A stretch of 64,000 nt of DNA, taken from Flagellimonas hadalis (GTDB lineage: Bacteria > Bacteroidota > Bacteroidia > Flavobacteriales > Flavobacteriaceae). Below, in pieces: positions 46,594-56,124 of the stretch. Below the pieces are notes generated by a model. That model had not been told where the DNA came from and made no database searches. It saw nothing but the letters and a program-made list of their open reading frames with translations. A program made the position numbers and the translations under genes. The DNA is taken from positions 59,918 through 123,917 of the forward strand of contig NZ_VNIK02000011.1 of the NCBI RefSeq assembly GCF_007785775.2. Reading direction: 5' to 3'. The stretch's first letter is position 1; each line of letters begins with the position of its first letter.

Positions 46594-48375
46594 TTAATAG
46601 CCATAATCGTTAACCAATTGTCCGTTACTACCATCTATGAACACCTGCCAGATGGGCCAGAATTGGCGTGCATCTGGATCCACTCCTGGTTTGTAGAGTG
46701 CGTCGATCTTCTCTGCATTGAAAACATCCCAAGCCTGTGCACTGTACTCCGGTCCTGGTGCGCCTTCCTCTCCTCGGTTCAACCCAAAAACCTCCAAGGA
46801 TTCATTGTCTTCTTCGCTGATCCTCCAGTACAATGTTGTGGGCACTGTGGCATAATCCCCGGCACGTGAGGCCAAATCATTGAGTTCTGTTTTTGTTTCA
46901 TCGAGTTTATCGCCCAACATGTTCCAACGGATAAGGGCTTGTTTGCGCACCATTTCCCCGGCAAATTCCAGTTTATGCTCTTCCACAATGGCATTGAACA
47001 TAGCCGCTTCGCTGGCCTGTGCCGCAGATAGATAAGCATCCACTTGCTCCGCGTGGTCAGCGGGATCGAAGGCACGCTCCCGCAGTTCCCGTAAATAAGG
47101 TACTGCAGCACCGGGGCCGTTCAGTTCATTGGCGGCTTCGGCTGCCATGAGCAATACTTCTGCATAGCGCATGTACACCCAGTTCAATCCATCGTCATTG
47201 GAAGACGTTACGTAGCGGGTCATCCATTCGTAACGGTACTTTCCAAAATTCCATAAGTCCAAACTAAGGAGTTGCTGTTGTGCAAATCCATCGGTATTGG
47301 CCTGTCCATATTCATAGGGAACACAGGTCACGTCACGTCTTTGGTCAGCTTCTGAGTAATCGTAGAACAGGCTGGGAACCGGACCCATGGTACCTCCCCG
47401 TGCCTGCCCGGTATGCTGGTCCACGCTCCTATGGCGAACTCCGAAAGTGAAGGCTACGCGCCCCCTGCCCGATGCAAATGGAAGTTCCCAAAGGGATTCG
47501 CCTCCTGCGGAAATATTCTCTTGGCATACTTTTCTCCAAAAGTCTTCAAAGGTGGTTTCCAGACGGGCAGTGCCACTTTGTATAACATCCCTGCATTCCT
47601 GCAATGCAATCGTGTACATGGCGTTTCTGGATAATTCGGGATCGTTACTCAAACGGATTCCATCAGGATATTGCTGATACCCTCCTGCAATCAGGGCTAT
47701 TTTTGCCCGAAGACCTTTTACAAATGCTTTGTTGACACGCTCCACTGTTGAGGTCAGGGATGATTGGTTGGGCCATGCCACCAATTCCGCCGCTTCCTCA
47801 AGATCCATCAAAAGTTGCTTGTATATAACATCCCTGCTGGATTTTGGGATGTATAGGGTCTCAGAGGTTATGGGCTCAAAACGAGCGGGAACATCCCCCC
47901 AAGCCTTGGTCAAATCAGCATAGACGATGGCCCTCAATGTAAGGGCTTCCCCCAAATGTTGTCCCATCTCGGTTCCTGGCATGGGATCTCCATATTCACG
48001 GATCCCTCGGATTACAATATTTGCACGTTCTATACTGGCATACATTTGCGCCCAGGCATTGTTTTCCGTATTCATCTGGGAATTGCCCGGTTTGGCGTCG
48101 TAGTTGATAAGGTCATATTGATCTCCTGTCGTATAACTCTGCCCATTGTTATGCCACTCCACATCGGTGTTCATTCCATACCAAGGGATAAAACGGCCCC
48201 GATAGGAGTTGGTCTGCCCAAAGGGTATCTTTATGCCATCCACTGCGCCCATGGTAAGACCGGGTGTGGAAAATATAACGGATTCATCGAGGGTGGACTG
48301 CGCCGGTGCATCAACTTCACAAGAAGCCAACATTCCCATAACCACAACACCCATCAAATAGAATATTCTTTTCAT
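46594..48375 (-). CDS. SusD/RagB family outer-membrane lipoprotein
   Basis: 593 residues. Lipoprotein signal MKRIFYLMGVVVMGMLASCE (Cys 19). It is the lid of the SusCD pair that binds glycans at the surface and opens on TonB-driven transport. The family core is visible: helix-rich TPR-like segments (ERANIVIRGIREYGD, EALTLRAIVYADLTKAWGDVP) and the C-terminal RYAEVLLMAAEAANELN and KRIRELRERAF-type RagB region, ending with the LVNDYGY tail. Ligand is not readable, but operon content points to homogalacturonan oligosaccharides. It is 18 bases after susC. Confidence 0.95.
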   Translation of the reverse strand: MKRIFYLMGVVVMGMLASCEVDAPAQSTLDESVIFSTPGLTMGAVDGIKIPFGQTNSYRGRFIPWYGMNTDVEWHNNGQSYTTGDQYDLINYDAKPGNSQMNTENNAWAQMYASIERANIVIRGIREYGDPMPGTEMGQHLGEALTLRAIVYADLTKAWGDVPARFEPITSETLYIPKSSRDVIYKQLLMDLEEAAELVAWPNQSSLTSTVERVNKAFVKGLRAKIALIAGGYQQYPDGIRLSNDPELSRNAMYTIALQECRDVIQSGTARLETTFEDFWRKVCQENISAGGESLWELPFASGRGRVAFTFGVRHRSVDQHTGQARGGTMGPVPSLFYDYSEADQRRDVTCVPYEYGQANTDGFAQQQLLSLDLWNFGKYRYEWMTRYVTSSNDDGLNWVYMRYAEVLLMAAEAANELNGPGAAVPYLRELRERAFDPADHAEQVDAYLSAAQASEAAMFNAIVEEHKLEFAGEMVRKQALIRWNMLGDKLDETKTELNDLASRAGDYATVPTTLYWRISEEDNESLEVFGLNRGEEGAPGPEYSAQAWDVFNAEKIDALYKPGVDPDARQFWPIWQVFIDGSNGQLVNDYGY

Positions 48376-48393
48376 TTCTTTGAATTTTTTTGA

Positions 48394-51300
48394 TTAAAAG
48401 TTAAGGTTTACACCAAGTACGAACTGACGGCTTCTTGGGTATGGTGAAAAATCCACACCAGGTGTCAGTGGTGTTCTCCTTCTTGTGGATACTTCTGGGT
48501 CAAGTCCAGAATATTTGGTCCAAAGTGCAACATTGTAACCTGTTGTGTAGATACGGAACCTGGTAAATCCAATTTTCTTGACCACATCATCGGGCAATGA
48601 GTAACCCAAGGTCAGGGTGTTCAACCTTAAAAAGGAACCATCTTCCACTGCCCAGTCACTGAACACATAGTTGTTCATATAAGGTGACCACATCGTGGTA
48701 TTGGCGTTCAACGCTTCCAACTGAGCCGGGTCGGTCACCAATGCCCCAGTAGCCGGGTCAATGTTCGTCCATCGGTTCCCAGAGGCCATTTGTGAACTCA
48801 AATTTCGGTATTGGCTGTTTCGGTTGGCCGTGGTGTATTCTATTTTGTTGGCGTTGTACACATCATTTCCATAGCTATAGTTGAAGGCAGCTGTGAGGTC
48901 GAACCCATATGCATAACCATTGAGCACAAATCCTCCGGTATGCTTTGGCAAAGCCCTACCGATGATATCCATGTCAACATCCGTGACCAATCCATCACCA
49001 TCAAGGTCCTTGAACTTCATGCTTCCGGGCATCGGCGTATTACCCAAAACCGCAGAGGCATCAGCCACTCCTTCTCTCAACACGTAGGCACCATCCACAA
49101 AATCAAAATCGGACACTTCGTATCGACCATCATGTAGGTATCCCTGCATAATACCAATAGGTTCTCCTTCCATGATCATATATTCGTTATGGATATCCGA
49201 TGAGGCCCAATTGGTACGCTCGCTAAATGCTTCCATCACGCCCAATGAGGTGACTTCGTTGACATTCTTGCTGAAATTCAGCGATAGGTTGAGGCCATAG
49301 TTCTCTTTTTCCAGGACGGCAAGGTTCAAGCTGGCCTCTATACCTTGATTCTGTGTCTCTCCCATATTACGGTATTGGAAATCATATCCAGTTCCGGGCA
49401 CGGGAAATCTCATCAATAGGTCCTCGGTAGTGTTTTTATATACTTCGAATGAGCCGCTCACACGATTGTTAAAAAGCCCAAAATCCAGACCGATATTTCT
49501 TGTTATTGTGGTTTCCCATTTCAATTCGGGGTTCGCCAAAATGGTAGATGCAGCCCAATAACTGTCCACCCCATTGATCCAGGTAGAGTTATTGGACACA
49601 AAATTTTGTATCGTTTGCCCGACTGGAATGTTCTCGTTACCCGCTTGTCCGTAACTCACCCGGAACTTCAGGGCATCCAACCAATCAGCATTGTTCAAAA
49701 AACCTTCCTCGGAAATTTTCCAGGCAACGGCCGCGGAGGGAAAATATCCCCAGCGGTTGTCCCCTAAGAATTTACTGGAGGCATCTGCCCTAAAGGTGGC
49801 CGTGAACAAATACTTGTTGAAAAGGTCATAGTTAAGACGTCCAAAGAAAGACAACAGTTTTTCATCAGGGCTATAAAAATTGTCAACGGATTGGGGCGTT
49901 CCCTGTGTGGTCAATTTTCTGGCTTGATCAAAGTCAAAAAACCTAGGAAGTCCGTGCACCACTTGGGTCACTTCGTTTCGCTCATAAAGAATATATTCCT
50001 GCCCCAACAAGACTTTCAACCTATGGTCATCATTGAGGTATTTCCCCAGATCAATGTCAAGGGTGTTGGCGGTACGGAACCTTTTGTCTTTCCTGTCCCG
50101 CATAATGATTGCGGGCAATCCTTGGTTATCAGCAGCAGGTGCATTGTTGGCGTAATAGGTCTGACGACCATAGAACCGGTAATCCAGATAATTGTAGTTG
50201 TCCAGACCTAGGTCGGCCTTCAACTTCACATTGTCAAAAATCTTCCACCCAAAACTACCCAACATATTATAGTTCTGTCTTTTCTGTAAACGGTCGTTGT
50301 CCGCCGTTGCCACAAAGGGATCTATCAATGCCGTGGAGGAATACTCTTCCGTATCGGTCGTAGTGATTCCTGGCAATGGAATGGGTGTATATCCCACGGA
50401 GTGCCTAAGTCTGGCATCGGCAGAGGAAGATTCATTCTGCTCGTTGGCCCCTCCGCCTTCTATTTCTGTATCGGAATAACGAATGGTAAAGGATAGGTCA
50501 ATCTTATCATTGACCTTGTTGTTCAACTTCAACGCCAAGTTGTTACGAATGAATTCAGACCCCACTTGGATGGCCTTTTCATCAAAACGGGCATAATTAA
50601 AATTGTAATTGAATTTTTCGGTTCCTCCCCTTACACCAAAATCTTGGCTATGGATTTCCCCGGTGCGACCATAAATCTGTTTCTGCCAGTTGTTGCCTTC
50701 CAACCCATTGTACTGGTCTATATCCAAATAACCTCCAAAAATATTCTCGTAGGAAGAAATATCTTCGGAATCACGAAGCATTGCGTACTCATACTGCCAC
50801 GCTACAAAATCGTCAGGATCCAATACATCAACGGTATTGGCAATCTGTTTCATCCCATAAAAAGAGTTGATGGTTACAGCAACTTTTCCGTCCCTTCCAC
50901 TTTTGGTTGTGATGATGACGACCCCATTCGCTCCCCTGGAACCATAAATGGCCGTGGAGGAAGCATCCTTCAGCACAGTGATGTTCTCAATATCCGAAGG
51001 GGAAATGTCATTGATGCTGTTCACTGGAAATCCATCCACAATCAATAACGGCGAACTGTCTTGAGTAATGGACCCGCCCCCTCGTACACGGATGTTCACC
51101 TCGGCATCCGGAGAGCCTTCTGTGGATACGATCTGCACCCCGGCCAAACGTCCTGTCATGGCTTCGGCCGCTGTGGCAACAGGCACATTTTTAAGATCGG
51201 TACCCGAAACGGTCACCACCGAACCCGTCAAATCCGATTTACGGGCGGTACCGTAACCTATCACCACCACTTCGTCCAATTCGGATGTTGATTCCGTTAG

Positions 51301-51657
51301 TGTTATGTTCATGGTAGAATTGTTCCCTACCGTACGCGTTTCGGTGGCAAAGCCCAGATAAACGAACTCCAACACACTTTGTTCACCTGCCACGGAAATT
51401 TCGTAATTACCGTCAAAATCGGTGGCAACTCCATTGGTGGTACCTTTTTCCACAACGGCAACACCGGCCAAGGGCATCCCATTGGCATCACTCACCGTCC
51501 CTTTCACCACATATTGCTGCGTATCGGGAAACAGCATTTTGCCCAGCACTGCACTGGTATCACCTTTGGCATTGGAGCCCAGCATGGGCAAAAAAGCCAA
51601 AAGATGCCCCATCAGCACCAAGAGTACTTTCTTCCTTAAAAAGAATGTTTTTTTCAT
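48394..51657 (-). CDS. SusC/RagA family TonB-dependent transporter
   Basis: 1087 residues. After a signal sequence (about 1-30) comes the N-terminal CarboxypepD_reg-like domain (VKGTVSDANGMPLAGVAVVEKGTTNGVATDFDGNY in outline) and the plug (TSELDEVVVIGYGTARKSDLTG, SIYGSRGANGVVIITTKSG), then the barrel ending YPRSRQFVLGVNLNF with the terminal aromatic. No STN domain is present, so it is not coupled to an anti-sigma factor; control must be by the LacI regulator. It heads operon A and, with SusD, imports pectic oligosaccharides into the periplasm using TonB energy. Confidence 0.96.
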   Translation of the reverse strand: MKKTFFLRKKVLLVLMGHLLAFLPMLGSNAKGDTSAVLGKMLFPDTQQYVVKGTVSDANGMPLAGVAVVEKGTTNGVATDFDGNYEISVAGEQSVLEFVYLGFATETRTVGNNSTMNITLTESTSELDEVVVIGYGTARKSDLTGSVVTVSGTDLKNVPVATAAEAMTGRLAGVQIVSTEGSPDAEVNIRVRGGGSITQDSSPLLIVDGFPVNSINDISPSDIENITVLKDASSTAIYGSRGANGVVIITTKSGRDGKVAVTINSFYGMKQIANTVDVLDPDDFVAWQYEYAMLRDSEDISSYENIFGGYLDIDQYNGLEGNNWQKQIYGRTGEIHSQDFGVRGGTEKFNYNFNYARFDEKAIQVGSEFIRNNLALKLNNKVNDKIDLSFTIRYSDTEIEGGGANEQNESSSADARLRHSVGYTPIPLPGITTTDTEEYSSTALIDPFVATADNDRLQKRQNYNMLGSFGWKIFDNVKLKADLGLDNYNYLDYRFYGRQTYYANNAPAADNQGLPAIIMRDRKDKRFRTANTLDIDLGKYLNDDHRLKVLLGQEYILYERNEVTQVVHGLPRFFDFDQARKLTTQGTPQSVDNFYSPDEKLLSFFGRLNYDLFNKYLFTATFRADASSKFLGDNRWGYFPSAAVAWKISEEGFLNNADWLDALKFRVSYGQAGNENIPVGQTIQNFVSNNSTWINGVDSYWAASTILANPELKWETTITRNIGLDFGLFNNRVSGSFEVYKNTTEDLLMRFPVPGTGYDFQYRNMGETQNQGIEASLNLAVLEKENYGLNLSLNFSKNVNEVTSLGVMEAFSERTNWASSDIHNEYMIMEGEPIGIMQGYLHDGRYEVSDFDFVDGAYVLREGVADASAVLGNTPMPGSMKFKDLDGDGLVTDVDMDIIGRALPKHTGGFVLNGYAYGFDLTAAFNYSYGNDVYNANKIEYTTANRNSQYRNLSSQMASGNRWTNIDPATGALVTDPAQLEALNANTTMWSPYMNNYVFSDWAVEDGSFLRLNTLTLGYSLPDDVVKKIGFTRFRIYTTGYNVALWTKYSGLDPEVSTRRRTPLTPGVDFSPYPRSRQFVLGVNLNF

Positions 51658-51733
51658 AAAGTTGTTTTTGAGTTAATTTTTAGCACAGGTCGCCTTCCAA
51701 AAGGCATGAATGAGTTTGTTAGCAATACTGTTT

Positions 51734-51747
51734 TGTAATCGATTGCA
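51734..51747. promoter_or_regulatory. LacI-family operator at susC
   Basis: TGTAATCGATTGCA, a near-palindrome around AATCGATT. It is the complement-sense copy of the site at kduI and covers the predicted susC start of transcription (about 51,744). Confidence 0.7.
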
Positions 51748-51778
51748 CCAAAATATATATTAATTCTGAAATTGCAAA
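51748..51778 (-). promoter_or_regulatory. susC promoter
   Basis: Minus strand TTTG (51,775-51,778), 19 bases, TATTTTGG (51,748-51,755); the -7 box has one base less before TTTG than consensus. The leader would be about 88 bases. Confidence 0.5.
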
Positions 51779-51917
51779 AATTTAAGTGCTAAATTTAGAG
51801 ATATAGTAAATTTAAGAACCTATTTTTAGTGCTTTGACACCGAAAAAAGCCCATATATTCAACTATTTCACATTCGTAAACCTAAAAAATGCAACTTATG
51901 TTCGGAATTTGTTATAT

Positions 51918-51951
51918 TTTGGAAATATTTTCAATCGATTACATAAATTTG
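51918..51951 (+). promoter_or_regulatory. lacI promoter
   Basis: TTTG (51,918-51,921), 22 bases, TAAATTTG (51,944-51,951, exact). The operator sits between the two boxes. Leader about 16 bases. Confidence 0.5.
51930..51943. promoter_or_regulatory. LacI-family operator at lacI (autoregulation)
   Basis: TTCAATCGATTACA, 13 of 14 bases identical to the kduI operator TGCAATCGATTACA. It lies between the -33 and -7 boxes, so bound regulator would shut off its own gene. Confidence 0.65.
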
Positions 51952-51970
51952 TCCAGAAAACCACCGCGTT

Positions 51971-53035
51971 ATGGCAAAGAATGAAAAAGTTACCATCTAC
52001 GATATTTCAAAAAAGTTGAACATTAGCGCGGCCACAGTGTCACGGGCTTTGAACAACAACCCGAAAATAAGTGAGAAGACGAGGGAGCTTGTCATGAAAA
52101 CGGCCCAAGAGCTCAACTACAAGCAGAACCGATTGGCATTAGCCTTAAAAAGCGGCAAGACCAATAGTATAGGTGTAATCGTTCCCTACATCAACAGAAA
52201 TTTTTTCTCCGCAGTCATCGATGGGATTGAGAAACAACTTACACCACATGGCTACAATGTGATCATCTGCCAATCCCATGAAGATGCCATAAACGAGGCC
52301 AATCATATCAATGCTTTGTTGAACACCCAGGTAGACGGTATCTTCATGTCGGTTTCCAAGACCACCCATGATACTGTACACATTGAGAAAATCCTTGAAA
52401 ACAATACGCCGTTGATTTTCTTCGACCGTAAAAAGGACATTCCTGGCGTTAGTTCCGTTACCATTGACGACTTCAGGGGTGGATACATGGCCACGGAGCA
52501 TCTTATCCAACAAGGTGCACAACGCATTGCCCATTTTTGTGGCGATCTGAACCTTGAGATTTACAAGAACAGGAACAATGGCTTTTTGAGGGCTTTGGAG
52601 GATCATAACATCCCCATCAACAAGAACCTTATCATACATACCAATAGTAGAATTGAGGCCGGCGCCGAGGCTGTGGCCAAACTTTGGGCCAAAAAGAACA
52701 GGCCCGATGCCATTTTCTCATCCAGTGACTATGCCGCATTGGGCGCCATCCAAGAATTGCGCAAACTTAAGGTGAAGATTCCCGAAGAAGTAGGTGTTGT
52801 AGGGTTCAGTAACGAACCTTTTACCAAGTACATGGAACTTCCGATGTCCTCCATCGATCAAACCCCTGTCACCATGGGCGAAATTGCCGCTCAGGTATTT
52901 TTGGAGCAGATCAACAACAAGCAACATGTACTTTCTGTGGAAAAGCGGGTGGTCCTTGCCCCCGAACTTGTCATCAGGAAATCATCCAACAAAACGAAGA
53001 GCCTTAAAGGGACACCCCCCGTTTCCACGGAATAA
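51971..53035 (+). CDS. LacI family transcriptional regulator of the pectin locus
   Basis: 354 residues. The N-terminal helix-turn-helix and hinge are classic (KVTIYDISKKLNISAATVSRALNN, then QNRLALALKSGKTNSIG). A type-1 periplasmic-binding-like sensor follows (NRNFFSAVIDGIEKQL, DGIFMSVSK, GVVGFSNEPFTKYMEL, SSIDQTP). It lies between operons A and B, and an identical palindrome stands at its own promoter and at the two operon promoters. Repression lifted by a pathway intermediate (KDG, galacturonate or an unsaturated uronate) is likely; no HTCS or ECF sigma gene is present to compete for the role. Its end overlaps uxaA by 32 bases, tail to tail. Confidence 0.93.
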   Translation: MAKNEKVTIYDISKKLNISAATVSRALNNNPKISEKTRELVMKTAQELNYKQNRLALALKSGKTNSIGVIVPYINRNFFSAVIDGIEKQLTPHGYNVIICQSHEDAINEANHINALLNTQVDGIFMSVSKTTHDTVHIEKILENNTPLIFFDRKKDIPGVSSVTIDDFRGGYMATEHLIQQGAQRIAHFCGDLNLEIYKNRNNGFLRALEDHNIPINKNLIIHTNSRIEAGAEAVAKLWAKKNRPDAIFSSSDYAALGAIQELRKLKVKIPEEVGVVGFSNEPFTKYMELPMSSIDQTPVTMGEIAAQVFLEQINNKQHVLSVEKRVVLAPELVIRKSSNKTKSLKGTPPVSTE

Positions 53036-54614
53036 AATCGTTTTGGTTGAGTAGCATGGCCTTGGATTTTATTTCCCCAGAGGCCACTTTGATGATGTAT
53101 TCCAACATTTCCTCCCCCATTTCCTCGATGGTTTTTTCTCCTTTGATCACAGGTCCTGCATCCACATCAATGATGTCGGACATCTTGGCGGCCAGTTCAC
53201 TGTTCGAGGATACTTTGATCACAGGGGTGATCGGGTTTCCGGTAGGCGTGCCCAATCCGGTGGTGAACACGATCATGTTGGCCCCAGAACCTGCCATTGC
53301 GGTGGTACTTTCCACATCGTTCCCGGGCGTACAAAGCAGATTGAGACCTGGTTTAGTCACATACTCCCCATAATCCAACACAGCAGTCACAGGTGAGGTT
53401 CCTCCTTTCTTGGCGGCCCCGGCAGATTTCATGGCATCCGTGATGAGTCCGTCCTTGATGTTTCCGGGAGATGGGTTCATGTCGAAACCTGAACCTGCAT
53501 CCACTACCGATTTTTCATAGTCCCGCATCAATTCCAAAAAACGGGCCGCATCCGCATCGTCCACACAACGGTTGACCAGTTCTTGCTCCACACCGCACAG
53601 TTCGGGAAATTCGGAAAGAATGGGCGAACCTCCCACAGCAGATAAAATATCCGAAGCATATCCCAAGGCCGGGTTTGCGGATATTCCGGAAAAACCATCG
53701 GACCCACCGCACTCCAATCCCAGTTTGATCTTGGACAATGGCGCAGGCTGTCGTTGGATTTGATCGGCCTTTTTAATGGCCTCGAAGGAGTCCTTTATGA
53801 TGGTGGAAAGCATTTCTTCCACCGTTCCCATTTTTTGTTGCTCATAAATGAGCACGGGTTTTTGAAAATCGGGGTTGATGGCCTCCAATGCTTTTTTGAA
53901 GATATCTATCTGTAGGTTTTGGCACCCAAGGCTCAAGACAGTCGCCCCTGCCACGTTAGGGTTGTTCACATAACCCGCCAACAGCTTGGCCAGCAATTGC
54001 GAATCTTGGCGGATACCGCCACAGCCCCCTTGATGGGTAATGAACTTTACTTCAATAGTATTGAAAAACCCTTCCGGTTCCTCTTCTTTCGCTAGCTCCG
54101 AACCCGAAGTCGGTTTCAATAGGTTCCGAAGCATCAATTGGTGCTTGGTCGGCCTGTGATAGGCCAATTCTTTTTCGAAAACCTCTTTCAGCACTTCGAT
54201 ATTTCTGTTCTCACAAAAAACCAAGGGAAAGAACAACCATACATTGGCGGTCCCCACCTGTCCGTCGGGGCGGTGGTACCCCATAAAGGTACGGTCCTTC
54301 CAAGCGGATATATCTGGAGGGACCCATGATGTGGTCTCGGTTTTTCCCGTGGTGACATGGCTTTGGTGTTTAACATTCTCGGTGGTCAGCAATCCGCCTT
54401 TTTTGATGGGCTTTACCGCTTTTCCGACCAGAACGCCATACATATAAACGGCATCGCCCACATTGAGGTCGTCCAGTGCAATCTTGTGCTTTGCCTTTGT
54501 CTTTTCCAAAAATGTAATGGGTCTTTCTTCAAAAACCACTTCCGAACCAGCAGCAAAATCCACCAATGCAATGGCGATGTTGTCCGTTGGATGTATTTTG
54601 ATCAAAGTCTTCAT
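53004..54614 (-). CDS. uxaA: Altronate dehydratase UxaA
   Basis: 536 residues. N-terminal SAF domain (about 1-90: TLIKIHPTDNIAIALVDF) and a C-terminal altronate/galactarate dehydratase domain (GCGGIRQDSQLLAKLLAGY, LGLECGGSDGFSGISANPALG, TGLGTPTGNPITPVIKVSSN). It removes water from D-altronate to give KDG, the meeting point of the two uronate branches, in the cytoplasm and usually with iron or manganese. Both domains are in one chain, as in E. coli UxaA. Last gene of operon B; its 3' end overlaps that of the convergent lacI gene by 32 bases. Confidence 0.93.
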   Translation of the reverse strand: MKTLIKIHPTDNIAIALVDFAAGSEVVFEERPITFLEKTKAKHKIALDDLNVGDAVYMYGVLVGKAVKPIKKGGLLTTENVKHQSHVTTGKTETTSWVPPDISAWKDRTFMGYHRPDGQVGTANVWLFFPLVFCENRNIEVLKEVFEKELAYHRPTKHQLMLRNLLKPTSGSELAKEEEPEGFFNTIEVKFITHQGGCGGIRQDSQLLAKLLAGYVNNPNVAGATVLSLGCQNLQIDIFKKALEAINPDFQKPVLIYEQQKMGTVEEMLSTIIKDSFEAIKKADQIQRQPAPLSKIKLGLECGGSDGFSGISANPALGYASDILSAVGGSPILSEFPELCGVEQELVNRCVDDADAARFLELMRDYEKSVVDAGSGFDMNPSPGNIKDGLITDAMKSAGAAKKGGTSPVTAVLDYGEYVTKPGLNLLCTPGNDVESTTAMAGSGANMIVFTTGLGTPTGNPITPVIKVSSNSELAAKMSDIIDVDAGPVIKGEKTIEEMGEEMLEYIIKVASGEIKSKAMLLNQNDFIPWKRGVSL

Positions 54615-54643
54615 AGTTCATAGCTTTTTTGGCACTTTGACGG

Positions 54644-56101
54644 TTACCCGACTACTTTGCTTTCCTCTGAAAATTTGTTCAATCCTTCAACTATACCAAA
54701 GGTATCCATCATTTCCAATGCCTTTGCCACATTTTGGGACAACCCTGGCACTTGGGTCAAATCTTCATCCCAAAAAGCAGTGTGCGAAAGTGTTTTTTCT
54801 GAAATGATGGCATAATCGTTCGTGCTCCACAAGGTCTTGAAAAAATCCACCACTTGGGCATCATCCTGAACCGGAAGTGCCGTTCCTTTCCAGTCCCCTT
54901 TGTAAAAACGTATCAGGCAGGCGAACGAAAAGGTCAGATGCAACGGCAACTTGCCAAATTTATCTTGATAATCCAACAGACTGGGCAATACCCTTACCTT
55001 GAACTTGGAAATCGAATTCAATGCGATACTTGACAACAGGTGTTTGATGAAAGGGTTCCTGAAACGATCGAAGACCTCCTCCGCAAAATCATCCACTTCG
55101 GCCTGTGGCAAGGGCAAAATTGGATTGATCTCCTCAAAAACCGCTTGTTTCAAAAACGCACTGGTCACTGCATCGTCCATGATCTCCTTCACCGTAGTGT
55201 TCCCATACATGATGGACAATGGCACCACGGCCGTGTGCGCGCCGTTCAGTATCCTTACTTTTCGGGTACGGTAGGGCTGCATGTCCTTTACCACCAACAC
55301 ATTCTCATCAATTTTATGGAAAGGGATCTTCTCCAAAAGTCTATCGTCCCCTTCAATGACCCATAACAGGAATATTTCAGCAGCTACGATCAGCTTGTCC
55401 TTGTAGTCCAATCGGTCCTCGTAGGAGGCCAAATCGTCCTTGGGGTAACCAGGTACGATCCTGTCCACCAAGGTATTATGAAAATGATTATGGTTTTCTA
55501 TCCAAGCTATAAATTCTTGGCCCAAATCCCAATCCTTGGCATACTGGAGCACAATTTCCTTGAGCGTATCCGCATTATGGTTGATCAACTCGCAAGGAAT
55601 TACCGCAAGTCCTTTGTCTTCCGCTCCATTGAAATGTACATACCGCTTGTGCAACAATGCGGTGACCTTTCCGGGAAAACTGCTGGGGCATGAAGCATAC
55701 CCTTTATCTTCGGCATTGTAGGCAATCCCTGATTCCGTGGTGTTGGAAATCAAAAATTCCAGACTTTCCTCTTCCGCCAACGCCAAAAATTCTTGATAAT
55801 CCGAATAGGGATTTACGCCTTTTTGCACACTGGAAATCACTCTTTTTTCATCAATGAGCTCTCCTTTTTTAATCCCCCGCATAAAAAGGGTGTAGAGTCC
55901 TTCCTGTGCATTGATGGTAGGTATCAATCCTCCGTTCAAAGGCTGGACCACAACCACACCTCCATTAAAATCAGCTTCGGTATTGAGCCTGTCCACAACA
56001 TAGTCCACAAAGGCCCTTAAAAAGTTGCCTTCGCCAAACTGTACTATCTTAATGGGAAGTCTGGCCCCGACCTTTACCGTGGTTCTGTTCAAATTATTCA
56101 T
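54644..56101 (-). CDS. uxaB: Tagaturonate reductase UxaB
   Basis: 485 residues of the mannitol/altronate dehydrogenase family. It reduces D-tagaturonate to D-altronate with NADH. The Rossmann start VQFGEGNFLRAFVDYVVDRL, the VIPCELINHNADTLKEIV block, the KVRILNGAHTAVVPLSI phrase (Lys-Asn-x-x-His active site) and NPFIKHLLSSIALNSISKFKVR are all in the expected order. Length agrees with E. coli UxaB (483). It is placed between the TRAP genes and uxaA, 29 bases before uxaA. A fructuronate reductase (UxuB) role is unlikely because uxaA and uxaC accompany it. Confidence 0.92.
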   Translation of the reverse strand: MNNLNRTTVKVGARLPIKIVQFGEGNFLRAFVDYVVDRLNTEADFNGGVVVVQPLNGGLIPTINAQEGLYTLFMRGIKKGELIDEKRVISSVQKGVNPYSDYQEFLALAEEESLEFLISNTTESGIAYNAEDKGYASCPSSFPGKVTALLHKRYVHFNGAEDKGLAVIPCELINHNADTLKEIVLQYAKDWDLGQEFIAWIENHNHFHNTLVDRIVPGYPKDDLASYEDRLDYKDKLIVAAEIFLLWVIEGDDRLLEKIPFHKIDENVLVVKDMQPYRTRKVRILNGAHTAVVPLSIMYGNTTVKEIMDDAVTSAFLKQAVFEEINPILPLPQAEVDDFAEEVFDRFRNPFIKHLLSSIALNSISKFKVRVLPSLLDYQDKFGKLPLHLTFSFACLIRFYKGDWKGTALPVQDDAQVVDFFKTLWSTNDYAIISEKTLSHTAFWDEDLTQVPGLSQNVAKALEMMDTFGIVEGLNKFSEESKVVG

Positions 56102-56124
56102 GTATTTTCTTTTTCAATTATAGG

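Larger units (their letters stand above)
51658..51970. promoter_or_regulatory. Divergent control region between susC and lacI (313 bases without a gene)
   Basis: The gap holds the susC leader with a small hairpin (GCCTT-CCAA-AAGGC, 51,692-51,705), the susC promoter with its operator, about 150 AT-rich bases with nothing I can assign, and the lacI promoter with its operator. The two operators are 196 bases apart (start to start), so a looped repression complex is possible. Confidence 0.6.
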
